From positions 126,410,650-126,474,649 of the forward strand of contig NC_080570.1 in the NCBI RefSeq assembly GCF_030247185.1: 64,000 nucleotides of DNA, given 5' to 3'. Under the pieces are notes generated by a model. It did no database searches, was not told the origin of the DNA, and saw only the letters and a list, made by a program, of their open reading frames with translations. Origin of the DNA: Malaya genurostris (lineage: Eukaryota > Arthropoda > Insecta > Diptera > Culicidae). Of the stretch, positions 11,701 to 23,885 are shown in pieces. Numbering within the stretch: the first letter of the stretch is position 1; each line of letters starts with the position of its first letter. The translations under genes were made by a program, and so were the position numbers.

Positions 11701-11990
11701 GTTGATAGAAACTGACTTGTCGTTTACGTCATTTATATCGTCATATCTCTGGAACTGGTAAGGATAGCCACTTGATCTTCAAACTTCACCAATAACTTAA
11801 TAGTAGCTTTCAAACGAATCTAAGATTGTTTTAATTGGTTCAGCCTTCAACACACACACAAACACACATACACACACACATACACACACAGAGAAACATT
11901 TTCCGATCTCGTCGAACTGGTCGTCTGATCGAGCTCGTTTTTTTTCCTGTAATTCTATTACCCTTTATAGAAAAAGGCAGATTAGGTGTG
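11700..11990 (+). repeat. Composite repeat right end with CA microsatellite
   Basis: Sentence variant GGAACTGGTAAGGATAGCCA..TTCAAACGAATCTAAG, then a CACACA/CATACA microsatellite (11847-11891), then CCGATCTCGTCGAACTGGTC and a TATAGAAAAAGGC terminus. Same layout as 25375-25870. Confidence 0.6.
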
Positions 11991-12356
11991 GTTAATCGTT
12001 TTTGTACGCGAGTTTCCTTAATCGACAAGAAGTAAAGATACCTAAAAAACGGGATAATACAAATTTTCGCGTTTTAGCGAGCTATTGGTGCGCAAAACAG
12101 TTTCCTGGAGAAACCCATTGTCATTTCGCTCTTCCTTATTTTATTCTCAACCTCTACGATTTACTAAGGAATTTTACGGTTTGAAAGAAATTTTCAATAA
12201 CCGTGCTCATACTTCATCTGATTATGCAAATAATATTAATTAAAATAGTCGAGTTTAGCTTGGAAAACCATGGTTAAGGATATTACAGAGTACCGCGCTG
12301 ACGACGCCAGCCCTCACAAGGTGTCGTTTTAATCGCTATTTCGAGATATGCAGTTA

Positions 12357-12850
12357 GCCTATAGAGATTTGCGTGGATTTTACAGTTCTCGGTTGATTTT
12401 TCATTAGGGCGTATAAGCAAGTGACAGTTTCTCTTTGTTTACTTTCTCTTATATTAATTACCAAGCGGTTTCCACGTTTAACACTCAACTCTTTGCATGA
12501 AATGATACCCGAAACTTTTGACTTTCAAACAGAATAGTGATATTAAAGAAAATCTTTTTAATCACATCACAATAACCGAAAGAGTGATTAAAGAGAAACT
12601 GTCACTTGCTTATACGCCCTAATGAAAAATCAACCGAGAACTGAAAAATCCACGCAAATCTGTATAGGCTTACTGCATATGAAAAATCAACCGAGAGTTC
12701 TGTTTGAAAGTCGAAAGTTTCTGGTATCATTTTATGCAAATAGTTGAGTGATAAACGTGAAAACCTCTCGGTTACCGATAAAAGAGAAAGTAAACGAAGA
12801 GAAACAGTCACTTGCTCTTACGGTCTTCTGAAAAAATCTACCGATAAATG
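12357..12850. mobile_element. Fold-back element, arms of about 80 bp, with a partial second arm
   Basis: 12357-12437 and 12592-12670 are almost perfect inverted copies; shared blocks are CTCGGTTGATTTTTCATTAG and GGCGTATAAGCAAGTGACAG. A third, weaker copy of the arm follows in inverted order to about 12850 (AGTCACTTGCTCTTACGG), so the locus looks like a fold-back that duplicated. Related copies lie at 9870-9970 and 33000-33250. No coding sequence. Confidence 0.8.
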
Positions 12851-13026
12851 TTGTCTAACATTAGCAGATAAAAATTCATTTATAATATCCATAAAAAAAC
12901 AGTGCTATCATCCCTACTAAAATTGGTATATGTTTTAAAGACTATAACAAAGTTATATATTTTTCGTTGCCTTCAGAGTCGAGCTCTTTGCTTAACAATT
13001 GCATTGATAGATACTCATGAGCCAAA

Positions 13027-14204
13027 GGGGCTGTCCATAAAAGACGTCACGCCGCAAGGGGGAGGGGGGTGTTTCATAAAACGTGACCTTTTGTGACAGG
13101 GGGAAGGGGGGGGGGGAGGTTTTTGGAAGGCGACGTCCAATATATTCATTGAGCGCATTTTTGAAATACCTAATTATATTACTGCTTTGCCCTATTTCCT
13201 GAAAAAATCTCCACAATAAACGTTCACATTCCTCCTATAGATTCTGTTCTTCTTGTAAATTCGGAAAGGAAATGAATGATGCAGGAAATCATTTCTGTTG
13301 TGATCAGTAAAAGTGCACGGGGGAGCGAGTAAATTAGCGAAATTAATAAATTTTGCCTAATATGAGTAAAAAAGAAAAAGATGCCTTCAAACGGTTTAAC
13401 TTAAGTTATGCACTGACATTTTTTTCAGTAATTTGATTTTCTAGCATTGATAACAGTATATCATAAGAATTTCTCTTATCTGATTCTGATGCAGTTTATT
13501 CAATTGTACTCCATTTTAAAAAGGGCGGGAGATCAACGATTTCAGATGTAGATCATGTCATGTCTTATATTGATCAAATGTGATTTTCCTCTACCAACAT
13601 CAAAGCTTATCGAATCATCCAATGATTGAACTTACATAAATCAAGAATCATTTTAGCTCAAAATCACTACCCATTGTGTGACGGAAGATCAGTATCGATA
13701 TTGATCGATGTGATTTAAAATTCACTGATCAACTGATCATGAAAAGATTCTCCGGCAGTGATCTCGTTTTGATGAGGTTTTGGTCTTTATTTTCTCAGCC
13801 CTGTATGCTACACTAAGGAAATATTATTCTTTACCTAAAACAATAATATATCTGTGTACTCCTAGTAGGAATAAAACAGATAATTTAAATGTTTCATCAA
13901 TTCCAACCAAATACTTTTGTTAATTTATATAATTGATATTAATAAAATAATTCCGATGATTTTGTAGTTTTAGGGATATTTTTTAATCTAGTGACAGCGT
14001 GTAATAAATCGATTTTTCCCTCATATTTGTATGGTTTGTCATACATATTGAGAATGTATTGGGATGAATTTTATTTATTTTGAATTCGTGACATGTGACA
14101 TAGGGGGGTGGGGGGTCTTTGCTTCTGTGACAATTTGTGACAAAGGGGGGATGGGGAGTCAAAAATCGTCAAAAAAAAGCGTGACGTCTTTTATGGACAG
14201 CCCC
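13027..14204. mobile_element. DNA element with 26-bp perfect terminal inverted repeats
   Basis: Both ends begin GGGGCTGTCCATAAAAGACG and match for 26 bases (13027-13052 and 14179-14204). Just inside each end are G-rich subterminal blocks containing TTGTGACA followed by runs of G (13075-13120 and 14098-14160), in opposite orientations. Target duplication is ambiguous because the terminus is a G-run: the flanks CCAAAGG and CCCAAAGG allow AAA, CAAAG or CCAAAGG, depending on where the end is placed. The interior is AT-rich without transposase, so this is non-autonomous. The superfamily is not determined. Confidence 0.88.
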
Positions 14205-14259
14205 AAAGGACAGTTTTGAACTAACGAAAAATTAGTAAAGTGTTCAAGATTAGAATATA

Positions 14260-14427
14260 CACACTGATAAAAATTCCTTTGGTATCATGATAAGAAATTA
14301 TGAAAATTGTGGAACATGTTTTCTAATGGGATCATACCTATTATTAATGATATTGTGAGCAAAATGATTTAAATCATGACCGTTTTTATGGATTTTCCAT
14401 GCACTGTAGGTAATTTTATTTCCCGTG
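14260..14427. mobile_element. Possible TA-flanked short inverted-repeat element
   Basis: Left end CACACTGATAAAAATTCC after TA (14258-14259). The right end, read inward, is CACGGGAAATAAAATTACC before TA (14428-14429). The match is partial, so this is tentative. Confidence 0.4.
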
Positions 14428-14473
14428 TAACTGACAATAATAGACAGAAATGTCGAAATAAATTAATTAGAAG

Positions 14474-14554
14474 AACTACACAGAAACTTTTTTTGAAATT
14501 TACAGGCGACATAATTCTACAAACGATACAATTCATAACTACTTAACTTCTCAA
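14474..14554 (+). repeat. Dispersed repeat end, inverted match to 701-777
   Basis: Starts ACTACACAGAAA and continues with AAATTTACAGG, then ATAATTCTACAAACGATACA. See 701-777. Confidence 0.6.
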
Positions 14555-14654
14555 ATGACGCAATATTCCATTCGTACAGAAATTTACTGACTCCGAGTGT
14601 AATTTGCACTCGGTTAGCAAGTGAGACTGTATGAATTTATATGCACGATTTACC

Positions 14655-14745
14655 AGCCAAGCAGATATGTGCTTCTGTGGCTCAGTCGAGTAACTGGTGT
14701 ACTTCGTGATCTAATGTTTATCGGTTCAAGTAGCGTTGTAGCTGT
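14655..14745 (+). repeat. tRNA-derived SINE-like head, copy 2
   Basis: Box A-like TGGCTCAGTCGAGTAACTGG (14678-14697) and box B GGTTCAAGTA (14723-14732). It aligns to 2241-2310 without large gaps, including the leader CAGCCAAGCAGATATGTG. Box B has lost its last C, so it is probably inactive. Confidence 0.55.
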
Positions 14746-14835
14746 CGGTCTTTTGATTTCTATTCCATTCGTTTTAAAGACATGTAATTATCAAATAACA
14801 CAATTTTACATATTCTTGAATATAAATTTGTGTGA

Positions 14836-15020
14836 AATATGACGCTCCATTTATGTGCAGGGGCTGGGGTCCACTAGGAGATTGATAGTACCTATTAGCT
14901 CTCTCCGGACTGTACCAGCCTAGATGCCGTGTGGAATCTGGCGGAAAAAAATGAACCAAGAATAGATCCACTGGGTTCCTGCTTCCATGTCGTAAAAGGC
15001 GACAATTGCAGGAGTTTCTT
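14836..15020 (+). repeat. Dispersed repeat sharing ATGACGCTCCATTTATGTGC with 24754
   Basis: The block ATGACGCTCCATTTATGTGC is repeated at about 24757-24776, after which the copies diverge. It is followed here by GC-richer sequence (GTTCCTGCTTCCATGTCGTA, AAGGCGACAATTGCAGG) that looks like transposon 3' sequence, but I cannot name the family. Confidence 0.4.
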
Positions 15021-15264
15021 TTTCCTTTCAGTTATCAGATATTTTCAATGTTTTACTTCTGATTACTCTATTTTACTAAATCATCTCTTTATTCAACCTA
15101 TCAATTTCCGTCTAGCTTCGGAGAAAAGTTTTATTAGGAATGATTTCTTCTTCCATGTTATTGATTGGCTTTCAGGATTATAAATTGAATGATAAAAATC
15201 AACCATTGCGCAAATCCGTTTATATTACAAAGTTAATAACAGAGATAACATATATCGGTATATT

Positions 15265-15345
15265 GAATACATAGTAAAAAACGTGCTTAATCCACCTATC
15301 AGTGAGATGATACCTTTTTTTATCAATCCGCATGTGTTTTTTTCA
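15265..15345 (+). repeat. Outer end of the composite repeat family
   Basis: ACGTGCTTAATCCACCTATC followed by AGTGAGATGATACC. The same end is at 24168-24240, and in inverted form at 11040-11090, 36068-36110 and 45630-45685. Confidence 0.6.
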
Positions 15346-16589
15346 TGAATATTCTTCGGTTTTCATGACATTATTTTAATGACCGTCGTTTTAAGCTGCA
15401 ATTTGACATTTTAATCACTCATTACTCTATCTAAAAAGGTTACAATCGATTAAACTTTTCATGATATGTCGAAGTGAGTTCCACTTTAGAATTTACGGTA
15501 ATTTAAGGTACTTCCAGAGCCGGTATTCAGGAACCAGCATAAACCAAACCGATTCGTATGGCCATATGACGAATTAATTGCAATAGTTTTGAGTCCAACT
15601 TTCAAGCTTTTCGGGATTATCAACTTCTATATCGGTTTGAATTTTAAAAAGGCGGGTGGGTAATGTCAGAGACATAACTGGATGTCGTGAATACGAAAAC
15701 AAATGACATGTTCCTTAACACTTCCGAATATCAAATAGTTGATCAATTGTATGAATTATGCAAGCATTCCCCTTTTCCACATTTTTCGCAAAAACAAAGA
15801 AGGCTTCACTTGATCTCGATTACTGTGAATTTCACACAGCGAAAAGTGCAAGAATCTAACCAAACTGTTCTACATTTGCACTAAACTGAGGATATTTTCT
15901 TTCGATTTGCGAACAACACATCCTAATAGTTCTTCAGAAAACTTTTAGAGCCATTAGAACGGCTGATTTTTTATAATGCTTTCCAACGATGCTTATTCAT
16001 CCATCGAAATGACTGGCAGCTGTGACGTAATCACTCTTATCGGAAGCGAAACTAGCTTTGCAAACGGCACAAAATACATCTGCTCGCATTGGCGATAGAA
16101 TCCAAACTGATTAGATTTTTGTTAGGAGCTTTCTTTTACGTGATTTCGTTTGTAGCATTTTCACTAATGGGCGGTCCTAACGGCTATAAAAATAGTCGCA
16201 TACAGAATATTAATGTCGATTATTTTATTTCGCATTTGCAAATTTATTGAAAAAAAAAACTATCAATATGCTGTAGGGATTCATTTCCAGCATTCAGAAG
16301 GGACAAATTGCGTAATTCTCTACGATATTAAACTCGGAACATTTTCGCAAAAAAAAGCTTCACTTGATCTCGATTACTGTGAATTTCACACAGCGAAAAG
16401 TGCACAAATCTAACCAAATTGTTCTTGATTTGCACTAAACTGAGGATAATTACCTGCGGTTTGCGAAAAACAAATCCTAATAGTTCTTTAGAAAAATTTT
16501 AGAGCCATTAGAACGGCTGATTTTTTATAATGCTCTCCAACGTTGCTTTTTCATCCATCGAAATGACTGGCAGCTGTGACGTAATCGCT

Positions 16590-16751
16590 CTTGTCGAAAG
16601 CGAAACTAGCTGTGCAGACGACACAAAACACATCTGCTCGCAGTGGCGATAGAATCCAAACTGATTCAATTTTTGTTAAGAGTTTCCTTTATGTGATTTC
16701 GTTTGTAGCTTTTTCACTAATGGGCGGTCCTAACGGCTATAAAAATAGCCG
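16590..16751. promoter_or_regulatory. Promoter-like motif cluster inside each array unit (example copy)
   Basis: In every A unit, plus strand, a CRE-like TGACGTAA lies about 160 bases before GGGCGGTCC. The sequence CGGCTATAAAAATAGCCG follows, a perfect 7-bp palindrome around a TATA-like core (16734-16751 in this copy). On the minus strand TTATAAAAAATC precedes an AGCCGTTCTAATGGCT hairpin. An ATTTGCAT octamer lies near the unit end. These are motif matches only; transcription is not shown. Confidence 0.35.
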
Positions 16752-19296
16752 CATACAGAATTTTTATGTCGATTATTTCATTTCGGATTTGCATAATTTA
16801 TTGAAAAAAACTATCAATATGCTGTAGGGATTCATTTCCAGCATTCAGAAGGGTCAAATTGCGTAATTCTCTACGATATTAAACTCGGAACATTTTTCGC
16901 AAAAAAAGGCTTCACTTGATCTCGATTACTGTGAATTTCACACAGCGAAAAGTGCACAAATCTAACCAAATTGTTCTTGATTTGCACTAAACTGAGGATA
17001 ATTACCTGCGATTTGCGAAAAACAAATCCTAATAGTTCTTTAGAAAAATTTTAGAGCCATTAGAACGGCTGATTTTTTATAATGCTCTCCAACGTTGCTT
17101 TTTCATCCATCGAAATGACTGGCAGCTGTGACGTAATCGCTCTTGTCGAAAGCGAAACTAGCTGTGCAGACGACACAAAACACATCTGCTCGCAGTGGCG
17201 ATAGAATCCAAACTGATTCAATTTTTGTTAAGAGATTTCCTTTTATTTGATTTCGTTTGTAGCTTTTCCACTAATGGGCGGTCCTAACGGCTATAAAAAT
17301 AGCCGCATACAGAATTTTTATGTCGATTATTTCATTTCGGATTTGCAAAATTTTTTGAAAAAAACTATCAATATGCTGTAGGGATTACTTTCCAGCATTC
17401 AGAAGGGTCAAATTGCGGAATTCTCTACGATATTAAACTCGGAACATTTTCGCAAAAAAAAGCTTCACTTGATCTCGATTACTGTGAATTTCACACAGCG
17501 AAAAGTGCACAAATCTAACCAAATTGTTCTTGATTTGCACTAAACTGAGGATAATTACCTGCGGTTTGCGAAAAACAAATCCTAATAGTTCTTTAGAAAA
17601 ATTTTAGAGCCATTAGAACGGCTGATTTTTTATAATGCTCTCCAACGTTGCTTTTTCATCCATCGAAATGACTGGCAGCTGTGACGTAATCGCTCTTGTC
17701 GAAAGCGAAACTAGCTGTGCAGACGACACAAAACACATCTGCTCGCAGTGGCGATAGAATCCAAACTGATTAAATTTTTGTTAAGAGTTTCCTTTATGTG
17801 ATTTCGTTTGTAGCTTTTTCACTAATGGGCGGTCCTAACGGCTATAAAAATAGCCGCATACAGAATTTTTATGTCGATTATTTCATTTCGGATTTGCATA
17901 ATTTATTGAAAAAAAACTATCAATATGCTGTAGGGATTCATTTCCAGCATTCAGAAGGGTCAAATTGCGTAATTCTCTACGATATTAAACTCGGAACATT
18001 TTTCGCAAAAAAAGGCTTCACTTGATCTCGATTACTGTGAATTTCACACAGCGAAAAGTGCACAAATCTAACCAAATTGTTCTTGATTTGCACTAAACTG
18101 AGGATAATTACCTGCGATTTGCGAAAAACAAATCCTAATAGTTCTTTAGAAAAATTTTAGAGCCATTAGAACGGCTGATTTTTTATAATGCTCTCCAACG
18201 TTGCTTTTTCATCCATCGAAATGACTGGCAGCTGTGACGTAATCGCTCTTGTCGAAAGCGAAACTAGCTGTGCAGACGACACAAAACACATCTGCTCGCA
18301 GTGGCGATAGAATCCAAACTGATTCAATTTTTGTTAAGAGATTTCCTTTTATTTGATTTCGTTTGTAGCTTTTCCACTAATGGGCGGTCCTAACGGCTAT
18401 AAAAATAGCCGCATACAGAATTTTTATGTCGATTATTTCATTTCGGATTTGCAAAATTTTTTGAAAAAAACTATCAATATGCTGTAGGGATTACTTTCCA
18501 GCATTCAGAAGGGTCAAATTGCGGAATTCTCTACGATATTAAACTCGGAACATTTTTCTCAAAAAAAGGCTTCACTTGATCTCGATTACTGTGAATTTCA
18601 CACAGCGAAAAGTGCACAAATCTAACCAAATTGTTCTTGATTTGCACTAAACTGAGGATAATTACCTGCGATTTGCGAAAAACAAATCCTAATAGTTCTT
18701 TAGAAAAATTTTAGAGCCATTAGAACGGCTGATTTTTTATAATGCTCTCCAACGTTGCTTTTTCATCCATCGAAATGACTGGCAGCTGTGACGTAATCGC
18801 TCTTGTCGAAAGCGAAACTAGCTGTGCAGACGACACAAAACACATCTGCTCTGCTGGCGATAGAATCCAAACTAATTCAATTTTTGTTAAGAGATTTCCT
18901 TTTATGAGATTTCGTTTGTAGCTTTTTCACTAATGGGCGGTCCTAACGGCTATAAAAATAGCCGCATATAGAATTTCAATGTCGATTATTTCATTTCGGA
19001 TTTGCATAATTTATTGAAAGAGACTATCAATATGCTGTAGGGATTCGTTTCTAGCATTCAGAAGGACCAAATTGAGGAACTCACTACGATATTCACCACT
19101 TTTGGAAACATTTTTCTTGAACGATTTGTTGTACAGCAGCAGCTATTTTCTTCTCTTCCTCAGAACGCGTTCTGATTGGCTGGTGTTGACATGGGTCAAA
19201 TGAGATAGGTTTTTCAATAGTGTACTATTGAAATACTTCAATGCTCTTGCTATACACGTTTAAGTTGAAAAATTTCGATTCTATTGGTAGTTAGAT

Positions 19297-19335
19297 TATA
19301 TAAATCCTTCCACAGATCACTGAGCTATGAGCTTT
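19297..19335 (+). promoter_or_regulatory. TATA-like motif in the B segment (copies near 20445 and 22149)
   Basis: ATTATATAAATCC is followed about 20 bases on by TCACTGAG. An inverted CCAAT box (CTGATTGGCTGG) lies about 130 bases upstream. The arrangement resembles a polymerase II core promoter and is identical in three copies, but no reading frame follows. Confidence 0.3.
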
Positions 19336-22300
19336 CAAAATACGAGAAAGGCAAACGCGCCATATGAATTATCCTCTTTGATACTCGTTTATACCAAACA
19401 TTTCAGAAAAGTTTAATTTTGAACTATTTGAGATTATGTCACACAACTGAAAATTTTATCATAAAATTGTGATCATATTTCCGATGGCATGTAGCAAAAA
19501 TTATGTTGATTCGTTAGATACAACAAGAGATATTCACGATCAAAAACTTATCACTCTCTCAGAGGGTAAATTTTGAAAAGGCACCCCATAGTAAAGTAAG
19601 TCGTATTCACGACAAAAACTATCAATATGCTGTAGGGATTCATTTCCAGCATTCAGAAGGGTCAAATTGCGTAATTCTCTACGATATTAAACTCGGAACA
19701 TTTTTCGCAAAAAAAGGCTTCACTTGATCTCGATTACTGTGAATTTCACACAGCGAAAAGTGCACAAATCTAACCAAATTGTTCTTGATTTGCACTAAAC
19801 TGAGGATAATTACCTGCGATTTGCGAAAAACAAATCCTAATAGTTCTTTAGAAAAATTTTAGAGCCATTAGAACGGCTGATTTTTTATAATGCTCTCCAA
19901 CGTTGCTTTTTCATCCATCGAAATGACTGGCAGCTGTGACGTAATCGCTCTTGTCGAAAGCGAAACTAGCTGTGCAGACGACACAAAACACATCTGCTCG
20001 CAGTGGCGATAGAATCCAAACTGATTCAATTTTTGTTAAGAGATTTCCTTTTATGTGATTTCGTTTGTAGCTTTTTCACTAATGGGCGGTCCTAACGGCT
20101 ATAAAAATAGCCGCATATAGAATTTCAATGTCGATTATTTCATTTCGGATTTGCATAATTTATTGAAAGAGACTATCAATATGCTGTAGGGATTCGTTTC
20201 TAGCATTCAGAAGGACCAAATTGAGGAACTCACTACGATATTCACCACTTTTGGAAACATTTTTCTTGAACGATTTGTTGTACAGCAGCAGCTATTTTCT
20301 TCTCTTCCTCAGAACGCGTTCTGATTGGCTGGTGTTGACATGGGTCAAATGAGATAGGTTTTTCAATAGTGTACTATTGAAATACTTCAATGCTCTTGCT
20401 ATACACGTTTAAGTTGAAAAATTTCGATTCTATTGGTAGTTAGATTATATAAATCCTTCCACAGATCACTGAGCTATGAGCTTTCAAAATACGAGAAAGG
20501 CAAACGCGCCATATGAATTATCCTCTTTGATACTCGTTTATACCAAACATTTCAGAAAAGTTTAATTTTGAACTATTTGAGATTATGTCACACAACTGAA
20601 AATTTTATCATAAAATTGTGATCATATTTCCGATGGCATGTAGCAAAAATTATGTTGATTCGTTAGATACAACAAGAGATATTCACGATCAAAAACTTAT
20701 CACTCTCTCAGAGGGTAAATTTTGAAAAGGCACCCCATAGTAAAGTAAGTCGTATTCACGACAAAAACTATCAATATGCTGTAGGGATTCATTTCCAGCA
20801 TTCAGAAGGGTCAAATTGCGTAATTCTCTACGATATTAAACTCGGAACATTTTTCGCAAAAAAAGGCTTCACTTGATCTCGATTACTGTGAATTTCACAC
20901 AGCGAAAAGTGCACAAATCTAACCAAATTGTTCTTGATTTGCACTAAACTGAGGATAATTACCTGCGATTTGCGAAAAACAAATCCTAATAGTTCTTTAG
21001 AAAAATTTTAGAGCCATTAGAACGGCTGATTTTTTATAATGCTCTCCAACGTTGCTTTTTCATCCATCGAAATGACTGGCAGCTGTGACGTAATCGCTCT
21101 TGTCGAAAGCGAAACTAGCTGTGCAGACGACACAAAACACATCTGCTCGCAGTGGCGATAGAATCCAAACTGATTCAATTTTTGTTAAGAGATTTCCTTT
21201 TATTTGATTTCGTTTGTAGCTTTTCCACTAATGGGCGGTCCTAACGGCTATAAAAATAGCCGCATACAGAATTTTTATGTCGATTATTTCATTTCGGATT
21301 TGCAAAATTTTTTGAAAAAAACTATCAATATGCTGTAGGGATTACTTTCCAGCATTCAGAAGGGTCAAATTGCGGAATTCTCTACGATATTAAACTCGGA
21401 ACATTTTTCTCAAAAAAAGGCTTCACTTGATCTCGATTACTGTGAATTTCACACAGCGAAAAGTGCACAAATCTAACCAAATTGTTCTTGATTTGCACTA
21501 AACTGAGGATAATTACCTGCGATTTGCGAAAAACAAATCCTAATAGTTCTTTAGAAAAATTTTAGAGCCATTAGAACGGCTGATTTTTTATAATGCTCTC
21601 CAACGTTGCTTTTTCATCCATCGAAATGACTGGCAGCTGTGACGTAATCGCTCTTGTCGAAAGCGAAACTAGCTGTGCAGACGACACAAAACACATCTGC
21701 TCGCAGTGGCGATAGAATCCAAACTGATTCAATTTTTGTTAAGAGATTTCCTTTTATGTGATTTCGTTTGTAGCTTTTTCACTAATGGGCGGTCCTAACG
21801 GCTATAAAAATAGCCGCATATAGAATTTCAATGTCGATTATTTCATTTCGGATTTGCATAATTTATTGAAAGAGACTATCAATATGCTGTAGGGATTCGT
21901 TTCTAGCATTCAGAAGGACCAAATTGAGGAACTCACTACGATATTCACCACTTTTGGAAACATTTTTCTTGAACGATTTGTTGTACAGCAGCAGCTATTT
22001 TCTTCTCTTCCTCAGAACGCGTTCTGATTGGCTGGTGTTGACATGGGTCAAATGAGATAGGTTTTTCAATAGTGTACTATTGAAATACTTCAATGCTCTT
22101 GCTATACACGTTTAAGTTGAAAAATTTCGATTCTATTGGTAGTTAGATTATATAAATCCTTCCACAGATCACTGAGCTATGAGCTTTCAAAATACGAGAA
22201 AGGCAAACGCGCCATATGAATTATCCTCTTTGATACTCGTTTATACCAAACATTTCAGAAAAGTTTAATTTTGAACTATTTGAGATTATGTCACACAACT

Positions 22301-22467
22301 GAAAATTTTATCATAAAATTGTGATCATATTTCCGATGGCATGTAGCAAAAATTATGTTGATTCGTTAGATACAACAAGAGATATTCACGATCAAAAACT
22401 TATCACTCTCTCAGAGGGTAAATTTTGAAAAGGCACCCCATAGTAAAGTAAGTCGTATTCACGACAA

Positions 22468-23140
22468 AATTCATCCTCCTGTAATTTCAGAATCGGAAGT
22501 CAGCATTGAATAAAATTAATTAATTTTGTGTGGGACTATAAGTTTATTTTAATTTGAATTTTTTTCTGAAATTCGATTTGGCTTTAATTGAGAAAACGAT
22601 TGAGCTTTGAGAAACGATTCGATACTGGAGCCGGAATTCGAAAATCGGTGTAGCCGAAGTCAGACAAATTCACCTGATTAGTTTACATTTGTTTCAATAT
22701 GTTTAAAAATCAGTATAGACATCTTTGAGAAATCGTAGTACGAGTTAAATTGTTGGGTGCCTTCCGAATCGAAAACTGAATACCACTAAAACTGAAATAA
22801 GTTTATTTGGTTGTCGACTATTCAAATCAGCAAATCTTAGATGATTCTTAGATATCATTTGAATCTTAGATCGGTTCAGCCATCTACGAGGAAAATGAGT
22901 TACACAATTTTAATTTCGTTTCACATATCATCATGTAGTTCCGGAACCAGAAGTCGGATCCAAACATAATTCAGAAACCTTGTTTAGGAGCATACGAATT
23001 TTCATATGAATCTGAGTTTGTAGAAAACGGTTGAGTCATCTTCGAAAATAAGGTAAAAAATTGAGTGAAATTAATTGTCACATACGCATTTGCTGATCTC
23101 GACGAACAGATTCAAATGGTATATGGGTGTTTTGTTCTTC
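22468..23140 (+). repeat. Decayed composite repeat
   Basis: Degenerate satellite sentences (CCTGTAATTTCAGAATCGGA; AGTTCCGGAACCAGAAGTCG) ending near 23120 with the GATCTCGACGAACAGATTCA arm remnant. No gene. Confidence 0.5.
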
Positions 23141-23885
23141 CAGCATTTATTGCTGTAAGCAGTTTAAATCAATATAATTATGAAATTGTTCAGAATTCGG
23201 AAGTACTGCCATCTTTCTAATATGTCATATTCGAACGATTATGTTTCCAAAAACGAACCGTGCTAAAATTGGTCCGAGGCAAAATGTCATGAAAAATAAT
23301 GCTGTTCACAGTCTTTTTGGTACTTAGAAACTATTGTATGTAACAGTTTAAAAAGTCGTGTTTTACGTTGCTCCCAAGCCTTTCTTTGCCATACAGCGCT
23401 CAGAACTTCTACTGCTGGAATATGGGGGAAAAGTCGCTTACACAAAAAATTCGATATCTCCGTTAAAAATGGACGGATTTTAACAATCTATGGCTTGTTG
23501 GATAGCTATTACCGTGCGGAATCTAAGTCTAAAAACATATTCTGTTTTCAAGGTCAATTGTGACAGATACTGTCAAAAAACTGAAAAATTTGACATAAAA
23601 CTTCGTATAACTCAAAAAGTAAACATCCGATCTCAAAACCATTCAATAGCGTTCTGGGTGACGGGGAGACCTTTCATTTGCGACTAGTTTGATCAAAATC
23701 GGTCCAGCCATCTCTGAGATCTCGACCTCTTAGTTGACAACACACATACAGACACACACACACAGACATTTGCTCAGTTCATCGAGCTGAATCGATTGGT
23801 ATATGACATTCGGCCCTCCGGGCCTCGGAAAATTTTTCGAAAATTTGAGCGAATTCTATACCTATTTTCATTTATATAAAAAAAG
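23140..23885 (+). repeat. Second composite repeat type with right terminal arm
   Basis: Contains GATCAAAATCGGTCCAGCCA, a CACACA microsatellite (23740-23765), then TTCATCGAGCTGAATCGATT and GGCCCTCCGGGCCTCGG, a terminal arm related to 7015-7135. A 65-codon frame at 23490 has no motif. Confidence 0.5.

Larger units (their letters stand above)
15655..22467 (+). repeat. 6.8-kb tandem and higher-order array of a dispersed element
   Basis: The element start (GGGTAATGTCAGAGACATAA, then TGTCGTGAATACGA) appears once, at 15655. About 552-bp A units then begin, each marked by TATCAATATGCTGTAGGG at 16261, 16812, 17366, 17918 and 18472. A 595-bp B segment (19025-19619) follows, ending in AGTCGTATTCACGACAAAA. 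The order then continues A (19620), B (20174), A (20769), A (21323), B (21877), ending near 22467. A units alternate between two variants, giving a dimer of about 1106 bp. The three B segments look identical by eye. No protein is encoded; the longest frames are about 75 codons. The single-copy form is at 43079-43995. Confidence 0.9.
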
